Positions 11,863 to 23,043 of a stretch of 64,000 nt of DNA are shown piece by piece. The notes under the pieces are model-generated. The model saw only the letters and a list, made by a program, of their open reading frames with translations, was not told the DNA's origin and searched no databases. How positions within the stretch are numbered: the stretch's first letter is position 1; every line of letters begins with the position of its first letter. Position numbers and translations under genes: made by a program. Source of the stretch: Hydrangea macrophylla. Lineage: Eukaryota > Streptophyta > Magnoliopsida > Cornales > Hydrangeaceae. Where the stretch lies: the NCBI GenBank assembly GCA_033977485.1, contig CM066993.1, positions 71,402,864 through 71,466,863 of the forward strand, given 5' to 3'.

Positions 11863-12254
11863 TTTGCAAAACATGGTTTAGTTCTTCTATTTATTACCTT
11901 TTTTCTCTTTTTCTGAATTTTCCTCGTCTCGAGTCCCCCCGTCGGGAATGGAGGCTTCTAAACCTTGCTTTTTCCATCGTTCGAATGTTCGATTTGTGAT
12001 TCAGACTTCTATTATGCGATTATGGGTGGATCAGGGATAATGTGACAACACAGATAAGTATGCTTAAGAATAATGGATTAACATAATGATGTTAGATACT
12101 ATGCAGTTCATGTATGAGTTTGATGTCCGTTCATTTCAATCAGAGTAGTCAGGCCACATGGGAATTGTCATGTGTCGATAGTAGTACTGAGTTTAAGTAG
12201 GTTTGATAAGTTTTGGAAATGGTACGTGGGCGGACGCCTGGTCATGATATGCTT

Positions 12255-12562
12255 TCACATGCGGTGGATGGTTAATATCCTTAACGAGCAGTGGGTAGGA
12301 CCATGGAGTCCTAAGATAGCCAGATGATCCACGTTATATCCTTAACGAGCGGTGGATGGTTTATATCCTTAACAAGCAGTGGATGGGGATCACAGGTATA
12401 TAACGATGAGTCGTGATAATATATTCAATGTGTTGTTGTTCAAAGCGTTGTATCCCTGACATGTGGTGGATGGTTTATATCCTTAACGAGCGGGGGATGG
12501 ACTAACGTGGTGTTCATAATTGCGGTGGATGGTTTATATCCTTAACGAGTAATGGACAGAAT
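12255..12562 (+). repeat. LTR-internal minisatellite, unit GGTGGATGGTTTATATCC
   Basis: Four to five imperfect units made of GCGGTGGATGGTTTATATCC plus TTAACGAGC occur near 12260, 12325-12385, 12460 and 12520. Spacing varies because pieces of the unit are missing or duplicated. Confidence 0.8.
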
Positions 12563-13254
12563 GATAGTATGTCTATATATGTGAAACGATTGAGTATGTT
12601 ATTTTTAGGCAGATTATGTTGATTATCGGTCTCAGGATAACAAGATGATAAGGGTTGAGTTACGACATTGGAATACAGAGAAGATATTATTTAGCAGAAC
12701 GTATCTTATGACTTCAATAACTTGTTATATGTTATATCATTGATACCCTGTGAGTTTCTATTCACTCAGCTCTCAGTAAGCTGACGGCCGTTATTGCCTG
12801 GACATTCCCCGTCCAGATTACCCTGTCCTTTTTTATACAAATAATGGAGCTTACGACGAAGGCTACTATCCCGAGGGGGAATATGCAGAGGGTGGCTCTA
12901 CTGATACCGGTTATCCTGGAGAAGGATGTTACGCAGATGATTATCCTTATGCCAGTTGAAGATTTGAAGATAGTTGTATCTAGTTTATTATTTTTGTTGT
13001 TTCTAATAAACTTTAGTTTAGTGGGTACTTGGGCATATGTTGTCTCCAGACCTGTTGTGATCCTGAGGACCTCTCTTATGTTTGTAATCGATACACTGTT
13101 ATTATATTTCGATTGTTTATATTACTGTTCCTGTTTATTTTGTGGATCACTAGTACTGTGTAGTGTGGATAATTAGTGACTTTTACCCGTCATTCCCTAT
13201 GAACCAAAAAAGGAAATTTATTTTTCTCTATTTTTGCTGTTCCGGGGCGTGACA

Positions 13255-15394
13255 CGTTTGGTTGCTAAAACAAAAGTTTCTACATGAATTTTCTAAAATT
13301 GCTAAATTAGCCTACTATGTGTTTCTTATCCAACTCCTCGACTCACGCATTTGTTTTCTTTGACTTTGTGCTGATAACTTCCCAACTTCTGGTTTGCCTC
13401 TGAATTACCCTAAAGTTGAATAAAAACCCAAATTTCAGAACCACGAGAAGTTTCATCACTATTTGGAAAGGACAGTTAGCTCCAGGGAAACTATTCTTAC
13501 CAAGCATTACTTACTGAGGTATTAATATGAAGACCCTAGCCCTTCATTTTTAGTATGCTTTTAAGAAAAACTACCATTTTAATACACAGATACAATCTTG
13601 CACAAGAGATTACAAAATCAATGCAAGATACAATCTTGCATGCCTAACAGATACAATCTTGCACAAGAGATTACAAAATCACTTCTGCTCTTAAAATATG
13701 TATTCAGATATGGAGAAGAAATCTTACTAGGGTTTTGTAGCAACTTGGCCAAATAATAGAAAATGGGATCTTAAACAAAATTTGGAGTTGTTTTTCTGTT
13801 GAGACAATGTCAGTTTTTGATATGGACCACATAACTAGTGTATAGTCTAACTGTCTACGCATAAATATCCAATTGTGAACTGACAAACAGATTCTTATTA
13901 GTATCAAACTTTCGAACCATTTATCAAACAAATCTGCAATCATGCCTCCCTAATTAGCAAGTATTCAACTTTATGATTATCAAAAAAATTTAAATAAACA
14001 AATTAATATTCTACTTTCTAAAATCAGTACTCAGCAATAAACATAAACATTCCATAATTATAAATCACATCCATTTAAATTGTACCAATGAAATTAGCAC
14101 ATCCAATTGCACAACTCAGCAATAAAAAGCACCAAGTATCTTTATTTTATTTTATGTTTTCATTTTTTTTTGGATTTTTGGGATATAAAGATATGGGTAA
14201 ATTGAGTACATTAGTAGCATAGGAACACAAGTTTGGTTCAAAATCGGTAAAAGAAAAAAATAAATCAGATGAATGAAACCATGTAAACACAGAGCCTCCA
14301 TTGTGTTGGTACTACAACAGCAACATCTCTAATTCTAGTGTTAAGGAAATTGTTACAAACTTAGGGCTTTTTTCAGGTTAGTAAAAATTTGATTGCAAAA
14401 TCCACCAACCAATATAGACCTATAGACCCTACATCCAAGCCGTAACTTTAATTTAGAGTACCAATACAAGATCAAAAGAATCAAAGCATGAAATTGAAAC
14501 ACAATCAGCTGACACAATTGTATGGCATCTGAAAATTGGAATTTGTAAAAACCCTAACCTTACACAATTTTTACATATCAAAACAAAGAGCAAACTACAT
14601 ACCTGATGATTGCGTCCATCTAGACTTCGAAGTCCTAACGATTGGATTTTTTTCTTCGAACAACTGCTGGTTCGTTTCCTTGGCTTTGACATTCATGGGC
14701 CACTTTGTATACCAGCAAACTATGGAAGATGGATGATACATGGAGTCATGGAGAAAATCAATTAATTTTTCCATATCAGTATCTAGAGGCCTGTTGATGA
14801 CCGTCGAAGTCAGCCAACCATGATCTTTAAAATACCGATTTGAATCTGTAGCTCTCAATCACCAAACTAAAAAAATCAATATGAATATAAATTTCTAACA
14901 TCCTAGAGAGAGTGAGAGTGAGAGAGAGAGAGAGAGGGAAAAAAAGAGATTTCAAGAAAGAGAGTGAGACCATCGCTCCTTCAGTTTACGGCTAGCGATA
15001 TGAATTTGTAGCTCATCATAGAATTCCATTCCCCCAATTGAGGAGCGGGTTGAGAAGGCGATTTCTCGATGAACATCACCATGAAACCATGGAAGTTACT
15101 ATTTTTAAGAGAGCTTTAGAGAGAGAAATTAGGATTGTAGAAAGAGAGAAAAGAGAGAGTCTAGATTTGTAGACGTGAGATACAACTCGTGGGACAGAAG
15201 AGATGGAGTGGTGGCTATTGAGCACCATGCGGCCAATCTCTCAATGTAGATCTGTTTAGGAGACGAAGTGAATAGAGAGAAGAGCTTCCTCTACTAGGTT
15301 TGGTAAAGTGGGGGGAAGAGAAGTGGTTGGGGGAAAACCAAATGTTGGGGGGGGGGGGGGGTTGTTTTTAGCGTGTTTTTAGGAGTAAAAAAAA
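13255..15394 (+). other. AT-rich non-coding stretch, possible CACTA interior
   Basis: I found no convincing gene. A short direct repeat, ACAGATACAATCTTGCACAA, occurs near 13586 and 13645. Small open frames on both strands around 14450-14860 match nothing I recognise and overlap one another. The stretch lies directly left of a CACTA-like subterminal region, so it may be the interior of that transposon. GA-rich runs and a run of 13 G occur near 14900-15360. Confidence 0.4.
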
Positions 15395-15593
15395 ATTCAT
15401 TTCGACTAGGTTTGTCACCGTTTCTGACAGTGACACTATAAACATTGTCACTGCTATAAGCGGTGACAACATGTTACTTTTGTCACCTATTCCAACTTGC
15501 CACTGTCAAAGACGGTGATAATTTTGTCACTGCTGAAGACAATGACAAAGCTAGCGAAAATAAGGGTGACAAATTCGCTATTTTGGTGTAGTG
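15395..15593. mobile_element. CACTA-like subterminal region and terminus
   Basis: The stretch ends in TTTTGGTGTAGTG, whose reverse complement CACTACACCAAAA is a typical CACTA (En/Spm) terminus. Repeated short motifs of the GTCAC / GTGACA kind in both orientations fill the 190 bases before it, as in CACTA subterminal regions. The opposite terminus was not found; it may lie beyond the nested elements to the left. The 3-bp target site could not be checked. Confidence 0.6.
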
Positions 15594-16092
15594 ATTCGTC
15601 CTTACCAGGATACTAAAATTAACAACAGAAACATAATCTAAACCAGATAATAATACAGTTAGTGATATACACAGGTAAACACTTATTTTCAGATAAACAT
15701 TAGGGTATTCCACAATGACCATCTCAATCTCGGAGAGACGTCACCACAACAAAACACTCATCAACACCGTTTCAAAGGGTTCTCTTACACATATACCCAA
15801 ATCAACTTGTGAGTCAAAACTCACTCACACATGTGCCAAAAATCACAACACGTCACATTATCATGCATGACACAATATAATGAAATCCAATAACACAATT
15901 ACGGGTGTTATAATTTTGGATGCAGTTTACGAGCCTCTAGAGTTCGAATGATTGTTATGGTTTTCAAACGCGGTGTTACATGTGCCATGTTGGTGCATTA
16001 AAATAGAAAGTGTAGCGTTCGAATGTGATGTAAAATTCAAGAATTTTTCCTCAAAAATTGTGAGCGACTCTCACTGTAAGACCATAGATTTA
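15594..16092. other. Unannotated spacer
   Basis: No gene or clear repeat boundary is visible. The A-rich text around 15700-15930 with several CACAC and GTGTTATAA motifs may be an old LTR remnant, but I cannot support that. Confidence 0.3.
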
Positions 16093-16376
16093 TTTTTCAG
16101 TCGGCCTAATTGCACTTTACACCCTCGTACTATTCTCGTGTTTTTAATTGGATACATGAACTTCCTTTTTTTTTTTTGTCAATTGGACTCTTGAACTTCC
16201 AATCTCATTGAAATTGGCTCCAATTGGGAAGTGTCGTTACCAATCTGCTGAGTTGGAAAACCGAGTTGCTGATGTGGCATTTATATATTTAAAAAAAAAA
16301 CTACTCCAAAAAAACCATCACCATCTCTCTCTAGAATGCTCCACCAGATTCATCCTCCCCTTCACCCAAAACCCAA

Positions 16377-16580
16377 CCTTCCATCAGCAATTACTTGGAA
16401 ACCCAAATCACATTTCTACTAAAACATCAATATAACCAGTTGTGTGCGGACAGAAGAAAGAAAGAAAGAAAGAAAAGAAAAAAAAAAGAAAAGGAATCAA
16501 CCCAAAACCCTTGAATGATTTGCATCAGCAATTTCTTGTAAACCCAAATCACATTTCTACTACAACATCAATATAACCAG
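16377..16580. repeat. Direct duplication of ~60 bp inside the Pack-MULE
   Basis: Two copies of a segment containing AAACCCAAATCACATTTCTA and ATCAATATAACCAGTT start near 16381 and 16522 with a few differences. It lies in the part corresponding to intron 1 of the captured gene or MULE filler. Confidence 0.75.
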
Positions 16581-16607
16581 TTACATAAGAAGAAATATAG
16601 GATAGAC

Positions 16608-16814
16608 CTGATGTATAACAGGATACATAGAATTGGTACAAACGGGACATTCTAGCAATTCATGGATGCTTGTAGCAGGAGTAAAATTGCTAGGTTTTGA
16701 TGAGAACTGATGAGGATGATGATGATGGTGACTATGAGGGTATTGTGAGTGGATCTCTTCATCGTCAATTCCATCCGTAGACGATACACACTCAATGTTA
16801 ACTATATCCACCAT
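16608..16814 (-). pseudogene. Captured exon 1 of a SINAT-type RING E3 ubiquitin ligase gene
   Basis: The minus-strand frame from ATG at 16814 reads an acidic, His-rich N-terminus (DDEEIHSQY, a run of His) and then SIHELLECPVCTNSMYP-IHQ. This is the first half of the SINA/SINAT RING finger with its first Cys pair. The coding match ends at CAG|GTCTATCC (16608/16607), a splice-donor context at the place where SINAT genes have an intron, so the copy came from genomic DNA. Upstream on the same strand (16815-17040) is GA/CT-rich sequence like a 5' leader. The rest of the RING, the zinc fingers and the TRAF-like SINA domain are absent, so no ligase can be made. One residue differs from the usual YPPIHQ. 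Confidence 0.85.
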
Positions 16815-17758
16815 TCATAAAAAAACCTCAAACACCCACTTTCAATACACACAATGATTATATATGGATAGATGGATAGGTTTTCCTATTTTTTTTTTTT
16901 TAGGTTTTGGCTTCTAATTTCTTTCAATTTTTCTTGATTCTCCTATGGCAGAGAATTGATTGTAGAAATAAGAGAACATTTTGAAAGAAAACGGAAGAGA
17001 GAGAGAGAGAGAGAGATTCTGAACCCTATTTTTCCCCAAAAGGAGGCATGTGCAAGTCAGATAGAGAGAGAGAGTGATGATTGCCATGTTTGCAATAAAT
17101 GAGGTACGTGAAAAGTCACGTGTTAAGTTCCGTTAGTTTAGTTTGACAGCATTAATGATTGGGTCTGATTGAACCAAGATTGGAAGTTCAAGGGTCCAAT
17201 AAAAAAAAGTTCATGTATCCAATTAAAAACACGAGAATTAGGCCTTTGTCACATCCGTCCCGAAAAATCTAATCTTTTAAAATGCATAATTCATTTTGTT
17301 GAGTTTATCAATGATATTTGATAATTGGGAAAGTGGTTGACCCAAAAGTCAACGGTGAGTGTCAATCGAGGACACGTGAAGTTGGTAATGTATGTGGCAT
17401 TAACATGATTAAATGACATTTATGTGAATTAAATGTTATTTGAAATTATCTGGAAATTATTAATAGTGAATTTACCTGTATAGTATAATTTCTGATAGTT
17501 GGATCTTGTTAGAGATCATTTTGAAATTTATAATGATAGCATAGGTGATACATTGCATAAAAGGTAGGGTATCTAGAAATTCCACAAAAATAGTTTTTGG
17601 GATGTAATTTCGGACCCAAACAGAACTTACATGAAAACTTTTATGATTCACAGGTTTCACTCATGAATCGATAACTTAGACGTTTAAGACGTTTCGGGAG
17701 ATAATTGGATGTTTTGAGAACTCGCAAGGAGGTAAACGTAACTCCCAAGAGTTGTGCC

Positions 17759-17764
17759 TATATA
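17759..17764 (+). promoter_or_regulatory. Candidate TATA box of solo LTR 1
   Basis: GCCTATATATAG lies 512 bases into the LTR, the same place as in solo LTR 2 (45588), followed by a GAGAGA-rich leader. Confidence 0.45.
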
Positions 17765-18870
17765 TAGATGTGGTTGAGATATTTTCAAAATATTTCACAA
17801 ACCAAGAGAGAGAAAAGGGAGATTTTTGGGCTTCAAGCTTGACGACGCCAAACGACGAAATTTTGATCGTCAGTTTTTCTCCAGATTTCATATTCCACGA
17901 GATAAGGGCTTCTTTTTTATACCTCTTAGGCCACGTTTGGCTAAGTTTTATGAAAATCCTAATTCTAGAATTTTGGGGAAAAACATATAAATACTTGTAG
18001 GAATCACTTTTAATCGGAGATTTGACGTTTAATCAGGCTACTAGTATTTCCCCTGAAATTATAGAACCGTAGCTTGAGGTATGAATTCTTAACTTATGTG
18101 ATATAAGAAATTTTGGACGTTTAGATATCGTGTATGATATTGTGATACGGGTAAAACTCATGTGTTAATTTTGGCCGGTTAAATTTAGCGAGTACGTATA
18201 AAAGGCATGTTTGTATGACTATGTGAGCATGTTAAATGACTATGTGGGTCAGAGGAGAGTTTGATACAAGTTCATGTCGGGGTACGTCTCGATATGTTTG
18301 AGAGTTATAATAGCGACGACTATTTGCTTGGTTTTGGGAACCGGCCCTACCAGAGCAATTGGCTGCAATAGTTTGATAGATTTTGGGCTTGCTATTGGCA
18401 TCGCGGTTGATAGACTTTGGGCTTGCCGATATACCGAATGAATGGGTATCTCTCTCCCTAGAGACTAGTTGATGTGACTTAGATGTTTAAAGCATGAATT
18501 GCCTCATATGCATATGTTTATGTATATGTTTAGAATTGTACACTTAGCATACAGTTGAGTAGTGGAGACTTACTCCATTGCAGGTGAAAAGAAGAAAGGC
18601 AAGAAGAAGCAAAAAGAGTGAGGCCGATGGGATGCTAGGGATTACTAACTGTGTATGTTTTTGTTTTCTATTCCAACCTATGTAATATGATTTGTAAGGA
18701 GTAAAACATGTGCTTAATTGAGGATTTCAGAATGGATTAGTAGTTATTGCAATCGGTAGTAAACTTGTATTTAAGTTTGGGAAATCTTGTAATTCAGTTG
18801 GTATTGTTTTGAGTTGGATTGGATAACTTGGGTTTGGAATTTCTGCAGAAAATGCAGGAATTGACAAAAT

Positions 18871-19145
18871 AGTCGACTGGTCCGAAGTCCAGTCAACTGG
18901 ACATTTTATTCATGAAAATTTTCGTTCAGTTTTTCAGGAAACCAGTCGACTGGAGATGAAAAACAGTCGATTGGAAACTGCACTAAAACGTGACTTTCTG
19001 CATGGACGGGTACCAATCGACTGGAAAATTGACTCTTTAGTCGATTGGGTCTCCAACATAGTCGACTGGATTGCATAGCTGAGCTTTACTGTTTTCTGAA
19101 ATGCTAGAGCAGTCTACTGGGTCCTCGATACAGTCGACTGGAATG
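18871..19145 (+). repeat. Irregular array of CAGTCGACTGG palindromes (decayed)
   Basis: About nine copies of CAGTCGACTGG or one-base variants (CAGTCGATTGG, AGTCAACTGG, CAGTCTACTGG) lie at irregular 20-50 base spacing. Thirteen better-preserved copies are in solo LTR 2. Confidence 0.9.
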
Positions 19146-19263
19146 CGACTGGATTGTAGTTTTCAAAATGAATTGTTTATTTAAGTATTTTCTAATAGAA
19201 AACTTTTTATAACTCTGAAATTGGAGTTTCTAATTATCTTATTCAGCTGCTAGTTATCTTTTA

Positions 19264-19742
19264 CTCCCTCTGTCCCATAATAAGAGTCCTTGATGCCATT
19301 TTTTGATGTCCCATTTTAAGAGTTCTCTTTGAAAAGTCAAAGTAGTTTAATACACACTTTTCAAACAGAGCAATGCTACACACACACCCATTTGCACAAC
19401 CATTTGCACAACAGTGCACAAAAATGTTGGACTTTGTGCAAAAAAGTTTGCACACACACTGCACACCATTTTGTGTGTACAGGCTTTTCAGCACAAAGTC
19501 CAATATTTTTGTACACTGTTGTGCAAATGGTTGTGCAAATGGGTGTGTGTGTAGCATTATTGTTTCAAATTTGCCCTTTATCATATCCAACTCTTCCTTC
19601 TTTTTTTTTTTTTGATGTGACACTATAATTTTGAATTTCAAAAAGGGCAACATTGGAAAGTTGAGAATCTCACCAAAATTAAGGTTGTCCCATTAATAAG
19701 TTGGAATTCCCAAAAGAGACTCTTAATATGAGACGGAGGGAG
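19264..19742. mobile_element. Stowaway-type MITE inside solo LTR 1
   Basis: The termini CTCCCTCTGTCCCATAATAA and the matching GAGACGGAGGGAG are flanked by TA on both sides. CTCCCTCCGT-type ends with a TA target are diagnostic of Stowaway (Tc1/mariner) MITEs. It contains a nested foldback element. Confidence 0.9.
19368..19563. mobile_element. Foldback element nested in the Stowaway MITE
   Basis: Arms of about 70 bases are inverted copies (left CAATGCTACACACACACCCA, CATTTGCACAACAGTGCACA; right the reverse complement with few changes) around a short centre near 19460. TTTCAAA flanks both sides, suggesting a target duplication of 7-8 bp, so a hAT-type MITE is possible. Confidence 0.75.
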
Positions 19743-19819
19743 TAAATGAATTAGATGACCTTTGGTGGCGTACCACGTGTCCTATTTCTATCCGTAGCAG
19801 AATAGACCGTGACAGTCTT

Positions 19820-20454
19820 TTTCAGTATTATGACATTGGAATCTCAGTTCTATTTGGGGCCAATTCCAAACTCTCTTTGTTACTATTTAATAGAAGAGGA
19901 CAATGTCGCCACTTTATGCATGTATATTTATAGACGCGTGTGTATACAAATAGAAATTAATATATAGCTAACTAAGATGGGTTCAATGAGACCTAGAACA
20001 CTCCCTTTGAATTTGTTTGTTGGGTGTCAGGATGAGTAAAAAAAATCACAAATCAAAACAAATCTTTCTTCACCCTTAAGAGTTAAGACTATACACACCC
20101 GACCATGTCTTTTATCTAACATTGTTATGCATAGCTAGCCTAGCCCCCATGGAACACCAAAAGGGTGCGGAACCATGGGCTATAGAGATGTATTAAAAAT
20201 CTGTATATATGTATCTATTTATTAGTCCTGCGAGGAGGTGCCAAAGGTTGGCCTGTCCTCGGAAATGTAAACAAGAGTGAGAACAAAATTATCATTTTTT
20301 TCATTTTTCTATCTTTTAGTGTCACTTGCCTCCTATCAAGTTAAAAATATTTGAGTTGGGCCTCAAAGATATCTTGGTGACTGAATTATGATTTATGATG
20401 ACTCGATGAGTAATACAGCCAAAGTTCCCGTTTAACCGACAACCAAACCATTTA
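19820..20454. other. Spacer without recognised features
   Basis: Right flank of the Pack-MULE and solo LTR nest. I see no gene, TIR pair or repeat array. Confidence 0.4.
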
Positions 20455-20462
20455 AGGAAGAA

Positions 20463-20652
20463 TACATTTTTATTCACTCTAAAATTGCTCATTCTTTGCT
20501 CATTCTCATCTCTTATTGGTTAATGCAGTGAGGCTCAGTATTAAATGAGAATTAATTAACGGTATAAAATACTGGGGGCCACTGTATTAGCCAATGGGAG
20601 AGGAGGGTGAGCAAAAAGTGAGTAATTTCGAGTGAGCAAAACTGCACTCTTT
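20463..20652. mobile_element. MITE, family with GCTCATTCTTTGCTCA ends (copy 1)
   Basis: An imperfect terminal inverted repeat (TTTTTATTCACTCTAAAATT against AATTTCGAGTGAGCAAAACT) encloses about 190 bases. A second copy is at 25823-26005 with the same internal text (CAGTATTAAA-GAGAATTAATTAA). Confidence 0.7.
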
Positions 20653-21023
20653 AAGAAAATATCCTAGCTCGCCAATGTAGTGACTTAGTCGAAACTTTTT
20701 AATAATTTATCATTACATCAAAAAATTATGGATAAATTGCACTTTCATCCTTGCACTTTGTGGGCTGGGACACTGTAGTCCCTACACTTTTAATTTGAAC
20801 ATTTTAGACCCTAGAATTTTATAAGTGTGACAATTAAGTCCAATCAAATCGTTTATAATTAACCTAGAACACTATTAGTTTAAATAATTATATAAATTCC
20901 GCAGAAGTTTTCTTAAATTTATTATTTTCTCTTTTCTTTAAATATCGAATTATTTTTACCACCGTCTTCAATCAATCTGGTAACAGAGCATGGTTTATCA
21001 ACCTAGTAACATAATAAGTTTAT

Positions 21024-22035
21024 GGCCTAATTGCACTTTACCCCCTCGTACTATACACGTGTTTTCAATTGGGTACATGAACTTTTTTTTTTTGCAATTG
21101 GATACATGAACTTTCATCCCCTTTCCAATCAGATACATTTGATGACGCCGTTAGTTTAAAACTAACGGAATTGCCTAGAATTGTTCTTTTTTTGCAATTG
21201 GGTACATGAACTTTCATCCACTTTCCAATCAGATCCATTCCCCCAAATTTTGAACATTTTTTATAAACCCCTTTACTACTTTTTGACATCAAAAGGAGAG
21301 AAAACCCTATCACTGTAACAGAAAAATGGCTAATTTGGAACATCTTTTTTTTATTTTATGTCAAAACAGATAATTTTATCTATTGACAGACAAATAATAT
21401 TGAACTAAACAAAATAAGGCTGCAACGTATATTTTTTTGTGAAATATTGAACCTATTTTTTTCATTTGATCTGTCAAAACAGATGATTTTATCTGTTGAC
21501 AGATAGATAATGTTGAGCTAAACAATCCTAATTTTCTTATCTTTTGGCCTTTTGGGATGATTTTTTTATTTCAAGTATTTGTTCGAGATCAACGCAATGG
21601 GCTTCAAAATTTCGCAAAAAAATATACGTTGCAGCCTTATTTTGTTTAGCTCAATATTATTTGTCTGTCAATAGATAAAATTATCTGTTTTGACATAAAA
21701 TAAAAAAAAAAAGAGGTTCCAAATTAGCCATTTTTCTGTTCCAGTGATGGGGTTTTCTCTCTTTTTGATGTCGAAAAGTAGTAAAGGGGTTTATAAAAAA
21801 TGGTCAAAATTTGGTGGAATGGATCTGATTGAAAAGGGGATGAAAGTTTATGTACCCAATTGCAAAAAAAGGACAATTCTAGGCAATTCTGTTAGTTTTA
21901 AACTAACGGCGTCATCAAATGTATCTGATTGGAAAGGGAATGAAAGTTCATGTATCCAATTGCAAAAAAAAAAAAAGTTCATGTACCCAATTGAAAATAC
22001 GTGTATAGTACGAGGGGGTAAAGTGCAATTAAGCC
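21024..22035. mobile_element. 1.0-kb palindromic MULE MITE, nested
   Basis: The ends GGCCTAATTGCACTTTACCC and the matching inverted arm ending AATTAAGCC are flanked by TAAGTTTAT / TAAGTTTTT (8 of 9 identical). The two arms of nearly 500 bases are close inverted copies centred near 21530. The TIR matches that of the Pack-MULE at 16102. Open frames inside are mirror images of the arms, not genes. Confidence 0.9.
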
Positions 22036-22616
22036 TAAGTTTTTATTATATGAGTACTAGATATGCAGAAGAAGTAGAATCTAATAATTTAAATAGTTTA
22101 ACATCATTGCAAATTATAATAGAATAAAATAATTTATTAATAAAAATATTATAATGACTTATTAAAAATCATGAAAATTATTGACTAGAAATTGTAAACA
22201 AAATTAGACATCTACAATATCATACTAATTGCTTTTCTATTTTTTGTACAAGATTTTGTAGATGTCTAACTTCGTTACCAATTTCTAGCCGATAATTTTC
22301 ATGATTTTTAATAAGTCATTATGATGTTTTTATTAATAAATAATTTTGTTCTATTTTGATTTGTAATGACATTGAATTATTTACATTGTCAGATTCTACT
22401 TCTTTCGTATATCTAATATTCATATAGCAAACTTACTAGGCTACTAGGCTGAGAAACCAGGCTTTGATACCAGATTGATTGAATGTGGTGGTAAAATAAT
22501 TCGATATAAAAAGAAAAGAGAAAATTCTAAATTTAAGAAAACTTCTAGGAAGTTTAGTTTATTTCTTTAAATAACTAGTGTTCTAAGTTTAATTATAAAA
22601 GACTTGATTAGACTTA

Positions 22617-23043
22617 GGCTAAAAAACACTTTGGTACCCTGTACTTATAGCGAAATTTCACTTTGGGCCCTATATTTTTAATTGCAACACTTTGGGCCCT
22701 CAATTTACAAATTTGTTTCAATCAAGGACAATCCTTAACGGCGTTAAAAAAGATTAACAGAATGGACTTCATGGAGTTTCAATTTAGGCCATGTACTTAT
22801 AGCAGAGTTTCACTTTGGGCCCTATATTTATAGCGAAGTTTCACTTTGGGCCCTATACTTTTAGCGAAGTTTCACTTTGGGCCCTCCATATAGTCCATTC
22901 TGTTAGTCTTTTTTAACGCCGTTAAGGATTGTCCTTGATTGAAACAAATTTGTAAATTGAGGGCCCAAAGTGTTGCAATTAAAAATGTAGGGCCCAAAGT
23001 AAAATTTCGCTATAAGTACAGGGTACCAAAGTGTTTTTTAGCC
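22617..23043. mobile_element. 427-bp palindromic MULE MITE, nested
   Basis: The ends GGCTAAAAAACACTTTGGTA and their inverse are flanked by an exact 9-bp duplication TTAGACTTA (22608-22616, 23044-23052). The arms of about 150 bases are near-perfect inverted copies around a centre with three copies of TTTCACTTTGGGCCC. Confidence 0.92.

Larger units (their letters stand above)
9358..13254 (+). mobile_element. Decayed Tekay/Del-type chromovirus, 3' part only
   Basis: This part carries the end of RNase H, integrase and a chromodomain-like tail, followed by a 3' LTR that closes with GGGGCGTGACA. Order and sequence match the intact chromovirus at 52988-62807 closely at protein level. Its 5' part is absent: the frame begins abruptly where the Tat LTR ends (9357), which fits insertion of the Tat element into this polyprotein, with the rest lying left of the window. 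Confidence 0.75.
11026..13254 (+). repeat. 3' LTR of the decayed chromovirus
   Basis: It begins TGTAATACCCTG just after GACGAAATCC...GGATGA and ends CCGGGGCGTGACA. Both ends match the LTR of the intact chromovirus (TGTAATAACC / CGGGGCGTGACA). The inner block AAGCTGACGGCCGTT...CTGGACATTC near 12778-12812 is also shared. It carries its own palindrome clusters and minisatellite, which the intact LTR lacks. Confidence 0.8.
16102..17244. mobile_element. Pack-MULE carrying a SINAT exon
   Basis: Terminal inverted repeats share CGGCCTAATTGCACTTTACA (left) and the matching arm ending AATTAGGCC (right). The arms also pair over GTTTTTAATTGGATACATGA. The right arm has lost about 25 bases of the terminus. 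The target site TTTTTCAGT (16093-16101) is duplicated exactly on the right once the solo LTR inserted two bases beyond the element is removed (17245-17246 plus 19820-19826). A 9-bp duplication is the Mutator signature. The same TIR family ends the element at 21024-22035. Inside is a fragment of a host gene (next entry), making it a Pack-MULE. Confidence 0.85.
17247..19814 (+). mobile_element. Solo LTR 1 of a Gypsy-type element
   Basis: It starts TGTCACATCCGTCCC and ends ACCGTGACA. The flanking GCCTT (17242-17246) and GTCTT (19815-19819) fit a 5-bp target duplication with one change. It is related along its length to the solo LTR at 45078-47296: start, AGTCAACGGT block, TATA and GAGAGA leader, CTCCATTGCAGGT block, palindrome array and the CCACGTGTCCTATTT end. 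No internal region adjoins it, so it is a recombination product of two LTRs. Its palindromes are more decayed than those of copy 2, and it contains a nested Stowaway MITE. Confidence 0.85.

Noticed and set aside
12844..13176. 110-codon plus-strand ORF
   Set aside because: Lies in the 3' LTR of the decayed chromovirus at a non-coding, conserved LTR block.
14595..14858. 87-codon minus-strand ORF as a gene
   Set aside because: Overlaps other open frames in the same AT-rich stretch and shows no recognised domain; possibly a transposon-captured scrap but not supportable.
21065..22127. ORFs of 92 and 127 codons with repeated SFKLTASSNVSDWKG text
   Set aside because: They are the two inverted arms of the palindromic MULE element read from opposite strands.
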